A stretch of 64,000 bases of DNA from Bacteroidales bacterium UBA6248. Lineage in GTDB: Bacteria > Bacteroidota > Bacteroidia > Bacteroidales > Lentimicrobiaceae. This document shows, piece after piece, positions 7,717-15,967 of the stretch (positions are counted from its first letter, which is position 1; every line of letters starts with the position of its first letter). Where the stretch lies: contig DJVU01000085.1 in the NCBI GenBank assembly GCA_002441345.1, positions 53,844-117,843 on the forward strand, given 5' to 3'. The position numbers were made by a program, and so were the translations under genes. The notes beneath the pieces were generated by a model. That model made no database searches. It saw only the letters and a list, made by a program, of their open reading frames with translations, and was not told the DNA's origin.

Positions 7717-8174
7717 TTCAGAAATACGTTATATACATACAATGAAGCACTCTTTCAACCAACAAACTAAAAAACAATAACAAGATAATCTGTAATCACA
7801 TATCTCCAGCTTTGTCAGCAGGCAAATCTAACTTCAGTAATATCTCTTACCTTTTTCAGTCAGCCTGAAAAACACCGGCAAATGAACCAGGCAAATCACT
7901 GCAACGAAAATCACTAACCTATGGCAATATTACCAATCTGAACATCAAAATTGTGAACGAATGTATATTCGTATACTTTTTTTTATCAAACGTACTTGTT
8001 TTGCCCGTAAGCGTTAACATGAAGAAAGGGAAAATACTTAAATAAACATACAACAACGGCAACAGTTTACAGCAAAAGAAACCTTCACTGTTGTCCGGCT
8101 GTATGATAAAATTACCTTCGGTGAGCGTATAACTCCCTAAAAAGTTTACCGGGCAATAATGAATAACAATACGA
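7717..8174. other. Intergenic region (458 nt), no gene seen
   Basis: AT-rich stretch between the orphan regulator's 3' end and the small gene pair. Only short open frames occur. A 5-bp inverted repeat CGAAT-GTAT-ATTCG followed by a T-run near 7960-7990 is visible on the plus strand, where no gene would need it. Nothing else recognisable. Confidence 0.5.
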
Positions 8175-8927
8175 CTAATTCATTGAATTAAGCCGCTTCA
8201 GCAATTCCTCCTTCTTCCGGTACGATACAGGAACTTCGGAATTATCTTTCATAACACATACGAGCTCATCTTTTACGAATTTCCGCAAATACACAAGATT
8301 TATCAGATGCGACTGATGTATCCTGAAAAAATTATTTTTTTCGAGGAATTCGGTGTATTCCTTAATAGACTTTGAAACCATGATATTCTCTCCCTCGTTC
8401 AGAATAAAAACCGTATAGTTGCGCTCCGAGGTAACCCTGACAATATTTTTAAGTTCCACTAGGTGAAGCACATCCGCCGTTTTCAGAACAATTCGTGCGT
8501 CATCTGTCTGAGCCGGACGCATGTATTGCTCCATCAGTGTCTTTATCTTATTGTTCAGGTCAGATCCTTCAACGGCATTAACAGCTTTTTCAATGGCGGC
8601 TTGCATCTCGGTGGGATCAATGGGTTTGGTAATATAATCGAGTGCATTAAACTTAAATGCACGAATTGCATATTCCTCAAATGCAGTAATAAAAATAAGC
8701 TTGAACTTAACCGGCATAATCTGACGTATAAGATCAAATCCTGAACCATCGGGCATTTTTATATCAAGAAGCACCAGATCGGGATTATGCTGTTTTATAA
8801 CCTGTATACCCGATTTTACATCATGACCCTCAGCCACAACTTCAATATCCGCACAATAAATATCCAGCATTTCCCTGATCGTTTCGCGCGATCTGGTTTC
8901 ATCATCAATTATTACAACCCTTAGCAT
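8175..8927 (-). CDS. LytTR-family response regulator (orphan)
   Basis: A 250-residue two-domain transcription regulator. Receiver domain, residues 1-120: acidic pair D9/D10, phosphoacceptor D55 in LVLLDIKMPDGSGF, T81 (FITAFEEYA) and K101 (DYITKPID). A linker of about 30 residues follows. The LytTR DNA-binding domain is at about 150-250, with the typical NYTVFIL and FFRIHQSHLINLVYLRKFV segments. Members usually pair with a LytS/YehU-type histidine kinase encoded next door; none is present within the window on either side. It is transcribed leftward, divergent from yicC. Target genes cannot be told from sequence. Confidence 0.92.
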   Translation of the reverse strand: MLRVVIIDDETRSRETIREMLDIYCADIEVVAEGHDVKSGIQVIKQHNPDLVLLDIKMPDGSGFDLIRQIMPVKFKLIFITAFEEYAIRAFKFNALDYITKPIDPTEMQAAIEKAVNAVEGSDLNNKIKTLMEQYMRPAQTDDARIVLKTADVLHLVELKNIVRVTSERNYTVFILNEGENIMVSKSIKEYTEFLEKNNFFRIHQSHLINLVYLRKFVKDELVCVMKDNSEVPVSYRKKEELLKRLNSMN

Positions 8928-9116
8928 AAGCAGTTAATTGTTTAAATTATTCAGAACCCAATTGCGTAAAATTACTCAGAATTAATCCAAAAAAAACGAT
9001 CCGGATTTTTTTTTGCAGGAGCACTGTACCGGTTACGTTATCATACAGGTGATTTAAAATGTGCGTAAAAACTAAAAATACGACCCGTAAGCGGTTCTCC
9101 TGCGGGGGAATTTGAG

Positions 9117-9124
9117 TAAATTTG
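9117..9124 (+). promoter_or_regulatory. -7 box for the yicC-gmk-nadD operon
   Basis: TAAATTTG matches TAnnTTTG exactly, 16 nt before ATG 9141. The -33 region has no clear TTG. Confidence 0.45.
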
Positions 9125-9140
9125 CCCTAAATTAAAAAAA

Positions 9141-10013
9141 ATGATACGGTCAATGACAGGTTTCGGCAAGGCGACGGCCCTGCTGGAAGGCAAATCAGCT
9201 ACTATCGAGATCAGGTCGCTCAACAGCAAACAACTTGACCTTAACCTGCGAATCCCTCCGCTTCTTCGCGATCACGAATCCGAAATCCGCAGTCTTGTAA
9301 GCCGGAAAGTGGAGCGAGGCAAAACGGAACTTGTAATTTCCATCGATTATACCGGGAGCGATGTCCCCGCCTCCATCAACAAGCCTCTCGCTATCGCATA
9401 CTACCGCGAGCTGAAAGCCCTGGACCAGGAGCTGAACGCCGGAACAAACGACCTGCTGTCAACGGTTATGAAGATGCCGGAAGTTACAAAACAAGGCCGG
9501 GAAGAACTGGACGATCCGGAATGGCTTGCCGTCCAAAACAGTCTGGTACAGGCTCTTGACCAGTTAACCACCTTCAGAACCCACGAAGGCAGCATTCTGG
9601 AACAGGATTTTATCACCCGTATCGGCATTATCCGTTCCCTGCTCACCAGGGTTGAGCCCTTTGAAGCTGCCCGAAACCAGCAGCTGAAGGATAAACTGCG
9701 GAATAACTTCAGCGAATTCATCAATAATAACTCTTTCGATACCAACCGGTTTGAGCAGGAGATGATCTACTACCTCGAAAAACTTGATATTACGGAAGAA
9801 AAAGTCAGATTAGCCAAGCATTGCGATTACTTCCTTGAAACCCTTACCGAAGAAGTTGCTGTCGGGCGGAAACTCGCTTTCGTATCGCAGGAAATCGGTC
9901 GCGAAATTAATACGCTTGGAGCGAAAGCCAGCGATGCCAGCATTCAGAAACTGGTGGTGGAAATGAAAGACGAACTGGAAAAAATAAAGGAACAACTGGC
10001 AAACATCCTGTAA
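9141..10013 (+). CDS. yicC: YicC-family endoribonuclease
   Basis: A 290-residue protein of the YicC/YloC family, shown in other bacteria to be an RNA endonuclease that helps degrade small RNAs. It begins with the family signature MIRSMTGFGKA and continues with the conserved EIRSLNSKQLDLNLRIP. The C-terminal DUF1732 part (about 205-290) contains ITEEKVRLAKHCDYF and ends with the typical VEMKDELEKIKEQLANIL. It is the first gene of a three-gene operon; gmk starts 2 nt after its stop. The yicC-gmk pairing is conserved widely, which supports the call. Confidence 0.95.
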   Translation: MIRSMTGFGKATALLEGKSATIEIRSLNSKQLDLNLRIPPLLRDHESEIRSLVSRKVERGKTELVISIDYTGSDVPASINKPLAIAYYRELKALDQELNAGTNDLLSTVMKMPEVTKQGREELDDPEWLAVQNSLVQALDQLTTFRTHEGSILEQDFITRIGIIRSLLTRVEPFEAARNQQLKDKLRNNFSEFINNNSFDTNRFEQEMIYYLEKLDITEEKVRLAKHCDYFLETLTEEVAVGRKLAFVSQEIGREINTLGAKASDASIQKLVVEMKDELEKIKEQLANIL

Positions 10014-10015
10014 AT

Positions 10016-10615
10016 ATGCTCAACCATCATCCGGCGAAAGGTAAACTGATTATTGTATCTGCTCCTTCCGGTGCAGGCAAGACTACCCTGGTCAGGCATC
10101 TGCTCGGTGCAAACCTTAACCTGGGATTTTCCGTTTCGGCAACCAGCCGGCCGAAACGAACCGGAGAAACCGATGGCAAGGACTACTTTTTTATCTCGGA
10201 AGAGCAATTCCGCGAGAAAATAGACAACGACGAGCTTCTTGAATGGCAGGAGGTGTACCCGGGCAGCTTCTACGGAACTCTTATCGCTCAGGTAGAGCTT
10301 TTGCTGAACCAGGGTCGTAACGTTATTTTTGATGTGGATGTGGTTGGAGGGCTTAATATCAAAAAGTTCTACGGCAACCGGGCGCTGGCGGTTTTTGTAA
10401 GTCCGCCCTCGGTGGAGGAGCTTGGCAAACGGCTGTCGGCACGCAATACCGACACCCGGGAAACAATAGTAAGAAGGCTTGAAAAAGCACGCTGGGAACT
10501 CGAATTTGCACCGCAGTTCGACCTGATCGTTGTTAACGACGTACTGGAAGATGCCAAACGAACGATTGTTGAACACGTTGCAGCATTTCTCGGCAGCAAG
10601 CAAGATTGTGCGTAA
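10016..10615 (+). CDS. gmk: Guanylate kinase
   Basis: Phosphorylates GMP to GDP with ATP, an essential nucleotide step. At 199 residues it has the usual length. Walker A APSGAGKTTLV lies at 16-26. The GMP-binding region follows with SATSRPKRTGETDGKDYFF and LEWQEVYPGSFYGT, and the lid with RRLEKARWELEF. The ATG follows the yicC stop after 2 nt; nadD starts 26 nt downstream of its stop. All three are co-transcribed. Confidence 0.97.
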   Translation: MLNHHPAKGKLIIVSAPSGAGKTTLVRHLLGANLNLGFSVSATSRPKRTGETDGKDYFFISEEQFREKIDNDELLEWQEVYPGSFYGTLIAQVELLLNQGRNVIFDVDVVGGLNIKKFYGNRALAVFVSPPSVEELGKRLSARNTDTRETIVRRLEKARWELEFAPQFDLIVVNDVLEDAKRTIVEHVAAFLGSKQDCA

Positions 10616-10641
10616 CCCCTGAATACCGAAAATCCTGTATT

Positions 10642-11247
10642 ATGGAAAAAAACGGCGCAAGTAAATCAACACGCCCTACCGGACTGTTTTTTGGTTCATT
10701 CAACCCAATCCACAACGGACACCTTTGCATTGCCGAATATATGATAGAATTTGCCGGCCTCAGGGAGGTTTGGTTTATCGTTTCTCCGCATAATCCGCTA
10801 AAAGAAAAAGCTACTCTGCTCTCGGATCAGTACCGGCTCGATATGGTGGAAACAGCCATAGCCGGGGATGACAGATTCCGGGTTTCCGACATAGAGTTTC
10901 ACATGCCCAGGCCATCGTATACCATCGACACCCTTACCCGGCTTTCAGAACTCCACCCGGGCAGAGAATTTGTCCTTATCGCCGGTACCGATGTGCTGCC
11001 TTCTTTTCACAAATGGAAAAACTACGAGCAGTTGCTTCTTCAATACCGCCTGATGATCTATCCCAGGCATGGCAGCGAGGATCATCCCCTGCTCAGTCAC
11101 CCGTCCGTAACCACAGTTGACGCCCCGCGCATCGAAATATCGGCAAGCTTTATCAGGCAGGCTATAAAAGAAGGCAGGAAAGTACAATACTTCCTGCCTC
11201 ACAATGTTCTTTCCTATATCGAAAAAATGGGCTTTTACCTCAGATAG
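10642..11247 (+). CDS. nadD: Nicotinate-nucleotide adenylyltransferase
   Basis: Transfers AMP to nicotinate mononucleotide in NAD synthesis. The 201-residue protein shows the nucleotidyltransferase motif GLFFGSFNPIHNGH (about 14-27) and the ISASFIRQAI motif near the C-terminus, plus the NadD-type IAGTDVLPSFHKW. The frame extends up to TTG 10606 inside gmk; ATG 10642 is chosen because it starts right before the domain and lies past the gmk stop. Third gene of the yicC-gmk-nadD operon; it abuts the converging hydrolase gene with 6 nt between stops. Confidence 0.95.
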   Translation: MEKNGASKSTRPTGLFFGSFNPIHNGHLCIAEYMIEFAGLREVWFIVSPHNPLKEKATLLSDQYRLDMVETAIAGDDRFRVSDIEFHMPRPSYTIDTLTRLSELHPGREFVLIAGTDVLPSFHKWKNYEQLLLQYRLMIYPRHGSEDHPLLSHPSVTTVDAPRIEISASFIRQAIKEGRKVQYFLPHNVLSYIEKMGFYLR

Positions 11248-11253
11248 AACCTT

Positions 11254-12054
11254 TCAATCCTTAATGTTACGCACAAAAAAATCCTTAAGGAACGGAAAAA
11301 CTTTTTCCGGCGATTCCAGAAAACCCATGTGCCCTACCTTATCCAGGAGTAAAATCTCAGCATGCGGACACATCATCGACTGGGCTATAACCTTGTTATA
11401 GGGCATACGAGAATCGTTTCTGCCGATTACGAAACATACCGGTACGGGCGATTCAGACAGGAAGACAAGTGAACCGGCACGTTGTTTCATCCCCTCCAGC
11501 GCAGCAATTACCGATTTTGCGGAAGTAGATCCGGCCCTGTTTCTGAGAATTTCAATTTCACCGGCCAGTCGCTCCCTGTTTTCAGGAGCAAACAGCTCGG
11601 GAATAAACTGATTAATAAAGCCGCTGTGATTTAGTTTAACGATGTTGATGGTCCGTCGCCGGGCTTCCTTCGCATCCTCATCATCAGGCGCGGCATGCGA
11701 ATGAAGCAGCGCTACGGCATTTACCCTGTCAGGATACATCGAAGCAAGCTCCAGGGCCGCATAACCTCCCATACTGTGCCCGCATACAGTAAACCGGTTA
11801 ATTTCTTTCTGGTCTGCAACAGCCATCACAGCCTCCGCCATCAGCCGCATTTCGTGTACATCGGCAATCACACCGCTCCTTCCGTGTCCGGGAAGGTCAA
11901 CCTGCAAAACGCTGAACCGGCGTTCCAGATCGCGGGCAAACGAATCCCAGATCTCCATCGACTCAAGGAAACCGTGAAGCAATACCACCCATGGCCCCGA
12001 ACCGGATGTACGATAATGAATGGGGGTGCCTTTGAAAACAACACTTTCTGGCAT
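11254..12054 (-). CDS. Alpha/beta-hydrolase fold protein
   Basis: A 266-residue cytosolic hydrolase. The oxyanion-hole LLHGFLE is at about 25-31, the nucleophile elbow CGHSMGG places the catalytic serine at about 94, and a C-terminal KVGHMGFLE gives the histidine at about 242. The acid is probably in the VIGRNDSRMPY segment. No lipase-like signal peptide is present. The substrate is unknown; similar proteins act on esters or serve as generic carboxylesterases. A TTG at 12060 precedes, but ATG 12054 is preferred. It converges on nadD; the M24 peptidase gene upstream runs in the same direction after a 74-nt gap. Confidence 0.88.
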   Translation of the reverse strand: MPESVVFKGTPIHYRTSGSGPWVVLLHGFLESMEIWDSFARDLERRFSVLQVDLPGHGRSGVIADVHEMRLMAEAVMAVADQKEINRFTVCGHSMGGYAALELASMYPDRVNAVALLHSHAAPDDEDAKEARRRTINIVKLNHSGFINQFIPELFAPENRERLAGEIEILRNRAGSTSAKSVIAALEGMKQRAGSLVFLSESPVPVCFVIGRNDSRMPYNKVIAQSMMCPHAEILLLDKVGHMGFLESPEKVFPFLKDFFVRNIKD

Positions 12055-12128
12055 AATCAATGAGTTAAAACCTTAAAATTTACGGATGACCGGTCTTAAA
12101 GAAAACCGGTTCATCCGCCATACACTGC

Positions 12129-13520
12129 TTATCTGCGCATCAGATTCTCTATCTCTTCAACCGTCTTGGGGATCGGCTTTCCAAGCACCCTGTATCCGTA
12201 ATCCGTAACCAACACATCGTCTTCGATGCGGATACCTCCGAAGTCCTTGTATGCTTCCGCTTTGTCGTAGTTGATAAACTGCGTGAATTTACCTTCGGCC
12301 TTCCACTGATCGATAAGGGCAGGAATAAAGTAAATTCCAGGCTCTACCGTCAGCACAAAGCCGGGCTGCAGCCGGCGTCCGAGACGTAGAAATGCGGTTC
12401 CGAACTGTTTGGAGCGGGTGATTTCGTCGTCGTAACCCACAAAATTTTCTCCTACCCCTTCCAGGTCATGCACATCCATACCGAGCATGTGCCCCAGGCC
12501 GTGGGGGAAAAACAGTGCATGTGCTCCGGCAGCTACCGCCTCATCCGTATCTCCTTTCATCAGTCCGGCAGCTTTCAATCCATCCGTTATAACACGTGCG
12601 GCCAGCAGATGAATTTCCCGGTAAGGAATTCCCGGTTTAATGGCTTCGATGGCTTTTATATTGGCATTGAGAACAATCTCATAGATCTCACGCTGCCTGG
12701 GGCTGAACTTGCCACCGACAGGTACCGTTCGGGTTATATCGCTGGAATACAGCGTTTCTTCCGACTCACATCCGGCATCCACCACCATCATGCGACCTTC
12801 GGTAAGTACATTGCCGTGGTAGTGGTTGTGCAGGGTTTGTCCGTTGATGCTCAAAATTACAGGGAACGAAACCGGACCTGCATTAGCGAGGGCAATTCCT
12901 TCAATGGTTCCGGCGATCTCCCGCTCAACCACACCCGGATGAGCCATCTTCATAGCCGTGGTATGCATCAGGTAAGCCACATCCACCATCTTCTCGATTT
13001 CGGCAATCTCCTCTTCCGATTTAACGGCACGAAGCTTTACAACTGCCCTGATAAGATCAGCGGAAGCTGCTGCCTTTAACTCTCCGGGCATAATACCCAG
13101 TATTTCGGAAAGCTGAATTTTTGTCTCACCCCTGTAGGGCGGAAGAAAATGCACACTGCGTCCGGAAGATTTTGCCTTCTCAATATAAAGGGCAAAATCA
13201 CCCGACGGAGCCGTTTGCTTTATACCGGCCTGTGCACCCCGCTCGGCTATGGAAGGTTGCGGACCCATCCAGATGATGTCGTCCATATCCACATCATTTC
13301 CGAACAGGATTTCTGCGCCCGTTTCAAAGTCGATGATACCCGCCAGATCTGGCTGGTTGATTCCGAAAAAATAGCTGAAAGCACTGTCCTGCCTGTAATG
13401 GTAGGTATTGGCCGGATAGTTGAACGAGGCTTCGGTGTTACCGGGGAATATGGCTATCCCGCTGCGGATTTCATCCTTTAAAGCCTTGCGGCGAAGGATA
13501 TACGTTTCTGGTTTGAACAT
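12129..13520 (-). CDS. Aminopeptidase P family protein (M24B)
   Basis: A 463-residue Xaa-Pro aminopeptidase-like enzyme that removes N-terminal residues preceding proline. The N-terminal domain (about 1-170) is creatinase-like. The pita-bread catalytic domain follows with dinuclear metal ligands: two Asp in VVDAGCESEE and SSDITRTVP, His in FFPHGLGHMLGMDVHD, Glu in TVEPGIYF and Glu in GGIRIEDDVLV. ATG 13520 is chosen because the frame further upstream (to 13646) encodes no domain sequence. A paralogue lies immediately upstream in the same direction, separated by 282 nt that contain its own -7 box. Confidence 0.93.
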   Translation of the reverse strand: MFKPETYILRRKALKDEIRSGIAIFPGNTEASFNYPANTYHYRQDSAFSYFFGINQPDLAGIIDFETGAEILFGNDVDMDDIIWMGPQPSIAERGAQAGIKQTAPSGDFALYIEKAKSSGRSVHFLPPYRGETKIQLSEILGIMPGELKAAASADLIRAVVKLRAVKSEEEIAEIEKMVDVAYLMHTTAMKMAHPGVVEREIAGTIEGIALANAGPVSFPVILSINGQTLHNHYHGNVLTEGRMMVVDAGCESEETLYSSDITRTVPVGGKFSPRQREIYEIVLNANIKAIEAIKPGIPYREIHLLAARVITDGLKAAGLMKGDTDEAVAAGAHALFFPHGLGHMLGMDVHDLEGVGENFVGYDDEITRSKQFGTAFLRLGRRLQPGFVLTVEPGIYFIPALIDQWKAEGKFTQFINYDKAEAYKDFGGIRIEDDVLVTDYGYRVLGKPIPKTVEEIENLMRR

Positions 13521-13643
13521 ATGATTACGTTGGTTTAATTTCAGGAAATGGCTGACTTTTATGCTACAGCAATGGATGAAGTTTAACCGGACAGACCATT
13601 GCAGGCCGCGGTAGAAACTGCGGTTTCCAGGCTCAGCCAGAGG

Positions 13644-13651
13644 CAAATTTA
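13644..13651 (-). promoter_or_regulatory. -7 box for the downstream M24 peptidase gene
   Basis: TAAATTTG on the minus strand matches TAnnTTTG. The -33 position has CTG at N18 rather than TTG. It would give a leader of about 115 nt and separate transcription from the upstream paralogue. Confidence 0.35.
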
Positions 13652-13802
13652 ATCAAATTATTTCAGCGACAGGGAATGATTTTCAGCGATTACTCTCTTG
13701 AAAAGAGTGTAACTAATTGTTTATTATACGTTTAAACAGATTTTTCCCTGCCGGGATAATGCATTTACCGGCCTCGGGGTAGTCAGGTCTGAAACGTTCC
13801 TT

Positions 13803-15110
13803 TCAGCGTGCCATCAGTGCTTCAATCTCGTCGGGTTCTACAGGAATGTGCGCCATCAGGTCAACCGGCTCATCATCGACAAGAATATCGTTTTCGAGGC
13901 GAATTCCGAAACCTTCTTCCGGAATATAAATTCCTGGTTCACAGCTCAGAACCATCCCTTTACGAAGAGGGTGCTGTTTGGTTCCCACGTCGTGAACATC
14001 CAGTCCCATAAAATGGGAGGTTCCGTGCATATAATACCTGAAAAATAAAGGACTTGAGGGATCCTGCAGTTCCACATCCTTCCGTGTAAACAGCCCGAGG
14101 CCAATCAGTTCGGTTTCGATAAGGCGGCACACTCCGGCATGGTATTTTTCGATGGTGGTACCGGGCACCAGCATGCGTGAAGCGGTGCGCAGCACGCGAA
14201 GTACCGCCTCGTATACCTGTCGCTGGCGGGGAGTAAATTTCCCGTTTACGGGAACGGTTCGCGAACAGTCGCCGGCATAATTCCCGTATTCGGCACCAAA
14301 ATCGAGCAGAAGCAGTTCCCCGTCCCTGCACTCCTGATCGTTCTGGCTATAGTGCAGGATACAGTTATTTACACCCGATGCAACAATGGGCGGATAGGCA
14401 TGGCCTGAAGCTCCCTGACGAACAAATTCATGGGTAATTTCAGCTTCCACTTCGTACTCCATTACACCCGGCTTCAGGAAAGCGAGTACCCGTCCGAATG
14501 CATCGCCGGTAATTTCACAGGCTCTGCTGATCATTTCAATTTCTTCCGGCTCCTTTACCAGCCTAAGCTCGGTAAGAAGCGGCGCAAGTCGCTCAAAAGC
14601 ATGCAGGGGATAATCCCTTTTCAACTGAAGCGCAAACCTGAGGTCGCGCGAAGGAACTTCGGTAGCAAAGCGCGGATTTTCATTCTGATTAAGATAAACC
14701 ACACCGGCTCTCGACATCAGGTCGCGCAGGATGTCGTCAAAATCGTCCAGCCATTTTACCGTCTTAACACCCGAAATGGCTGAAGCCTGTTCCAGGGTGT
14801 ATTTGTGCCCGTACCAGGTTACCATATGATCGTTGGTTTTTACGGTAAAAACAATCTCACGCATATCGGCCACGGGATGATTGGGAAACAGGGTAAGAAT
14901 ACACTTTTCCTGATCCAGCCCCGTAAGGTAGAACATATCGGAATTTTGCCTGAACACAAAGCACTGATCCCCGTTACGGGGCATCTCATCGTTCGAATGA
15001 ATGATGGCAAGCGCATCAGGCTTCAGCATCTTCTCCAGCTTTTCGCGGTTTTTGCCAAACAGACGGGGGGTAATGGGACGGTAACGCATACGCTTTTTAT
15101 TTAGAAACAT
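13803..15110 (-). CDS. pepP: Xaa-Pro aminopeptidase (M24B)
   Basis: A 435-residue aminopeptidase P. The N-terminal domain (about 1-170) carries the AMP_N pattern FRQNSDMFYLTG. The catalytic domain shows LLLDFGAEYGNYAGDCSRTVP (two metal Asp), HGTSHFMGLDVHD (His), SCEPGIYIPEEGFGIRLENDILV (two Glu). This is the closer of the two paralogues to classical PepP. ATG 15110 is used; an internal Met at codon 8 is possible. It is divergent from the succinate dehydrogenase operon. Confidence 0.94.
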   Translation of the reverse strand: MFLNKKRMRYRPITPRLFGKNREKLEKMLKPDALAIIHSNDEMPRNGDQCFVFRQNSDMFYLTGLDQEKCILTLFPNHPVADMREIVFTVKTNDHMVTWYGHKYTLEQASAISGVKTVKWLDDFDDILRDLMSRAGVVYLNQNENPRFATEVPSRDLRFALQLKRDYPLHAFERLAPLLTELRLVKEPEEIEMISRACEITGDAFGRVLAFLKPGVMEYEVEAEITHEFVRQGASGHAYPPIVASGVNNCILHYSQNDQECRDGELLLLDFGAEYGNYAGDCSRTVPVNGKFTPRQRQVYEAVLRVLRTASRMLVPGTTIEKYHAGVCRLIETELIGLGLFTRKDVELQDPSSPLFFRYYMHGTSHFMGLDVHDVGTKQHPLRKGMVLSCEPGIYIPEEGFGIRLENDILVDDEPVDLMAHIPVEPDEIEALMAR

Positions 15111-15129
15111 TCTAATTTAACGGCACAAC

Positions 15130-15159
15130 TTGGATTGAAAACGTAAATGGCTAAATTTG
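15130..15159 (+). promoter_or_regulatory. Promoter of the sdhCAB operon
   Basis: TTG (15130-15132), N19, TAAATTTG (15152-15159), a full match to the Bacteroidota consensus. The leader would be about 110 nt. Confidence 0.6.
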
Positions 15160-15274
15160 TTATTCCATATATCGAGGGCTCTGCATATATGGTTTATGGC
15201 AAATGTAACAACATTACCGTTGCCGCTGGTTAAAAGTGCTTTTAAATTTCTGTTAACATTAATACATTAACCTC

Positions 15275-15937
15275 ATGGCTTTGAAGTACTCATCAATCAC
15301 CAAAAAGATTATTATGGCGCTGGCAGGTCTTTTCCTGATCAGCTTTCTGGGTGTTCATCTGGGCATCAATCTTTTAATACTGAAGAACGATGGCAGGGAG
15401 GCTTTTAACATTGCGGCGCATTTTATGGTCACCAATCCTGTGGTGCAATCCATGCAATGGGTCCTTTTCGGAGGTTTCATTTTGCACATTCTGCTGGGTG
15501 CTGTTCTGCAGATCCAGAACTGGATGGCGAGACCACAGCGGTATAAAGTGGAAGGTTTCTCGCACACTTCCTACTTTTCGAAGTTTATGATCCATACCGG
15601 ACTGATTATATTTGCCTTCCTGATACTGCATCTTGTAAATTTTTTCTTCAAAGCAAAGTTTGGGGAGATGCCGGAAGTTATGATCGGCGATTATATGTAT
15701 GAGGACATGGGCCTTCTCGTTATAGAGAAGTTCCGTAATGCGGGCTATGTTATTCTTTACATTTTCTGGCTGCTGTTTCTGGGGTTCCACCTCGACCATG
15801 CCTTCCACTCTGCCATGCAGTCTCTCGGATTGAACCACAGCAAATACACCCCTGTGTTCTTCGGTATTAGCCGTGCACTGGCCATTGTTATTGCCGGTGG
15901 TTTCATGATCATTCCGCTGGTTATTTACTTTAGCTGA
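15275..15937 (+). CDS. sdhC: Succinate dehydrogenase/fumarate reductase cytochrome b subunit
   Basis: A 220-residue membrane anchor with five predicted helices (about 13-35, 62-82, 105-130, 150-172, 195-217) and several in-membrane histidines (HLGIN, HILLG, HTGLIIFAFLILH, FHLDHAFH), as in the single-subunit di-haem cytochrome b of Bacteroidota and epsilonproteobacterial enzymes. It passes electrons between the menaquinone pool and the iron-sulfur subunit. First gene of sdhCAB; sdhA follows after 30 nt. Confidence 0.93.
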   Translation: MALKYSSITKKIIMALAGLFLISFLGVHLGINLLILKNDGREAFNIAAHFMVTNPVVQSMQWVLFGGFILHILLGAVLQIQNWMARPQRYKVEGFSHTSYFSKFMIHTGLIIFAFLILHLVNFFFKAKFGEMPEVMIGDYMYEDMGLLVIEKFRNAGYVILYIFWLLFLGFHLDHAFHSAMQSLGLNHSKYTPVFFGISRALAIVIAGGFMIIPLVIYFS

Positions 15938-15967
15938 TTATTCACCGATTAAAACAAAGTTTTCGAT

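Noticed and set aside
7717..8174. Small RNA or attachment site in the AT-rich spacer
   Set aside because: Only a 5-bp inverted repeat before a T-run is seen, with no promoter, direct repeats or integrase nearby; not enough to call.
12129..13646. A longer N-terminus for the M24 peptidase from 13646
   Set aside because: The extra 42 residues carry no domain sequence and lie over a -7 box; ATG 13520 begins the normal protein.
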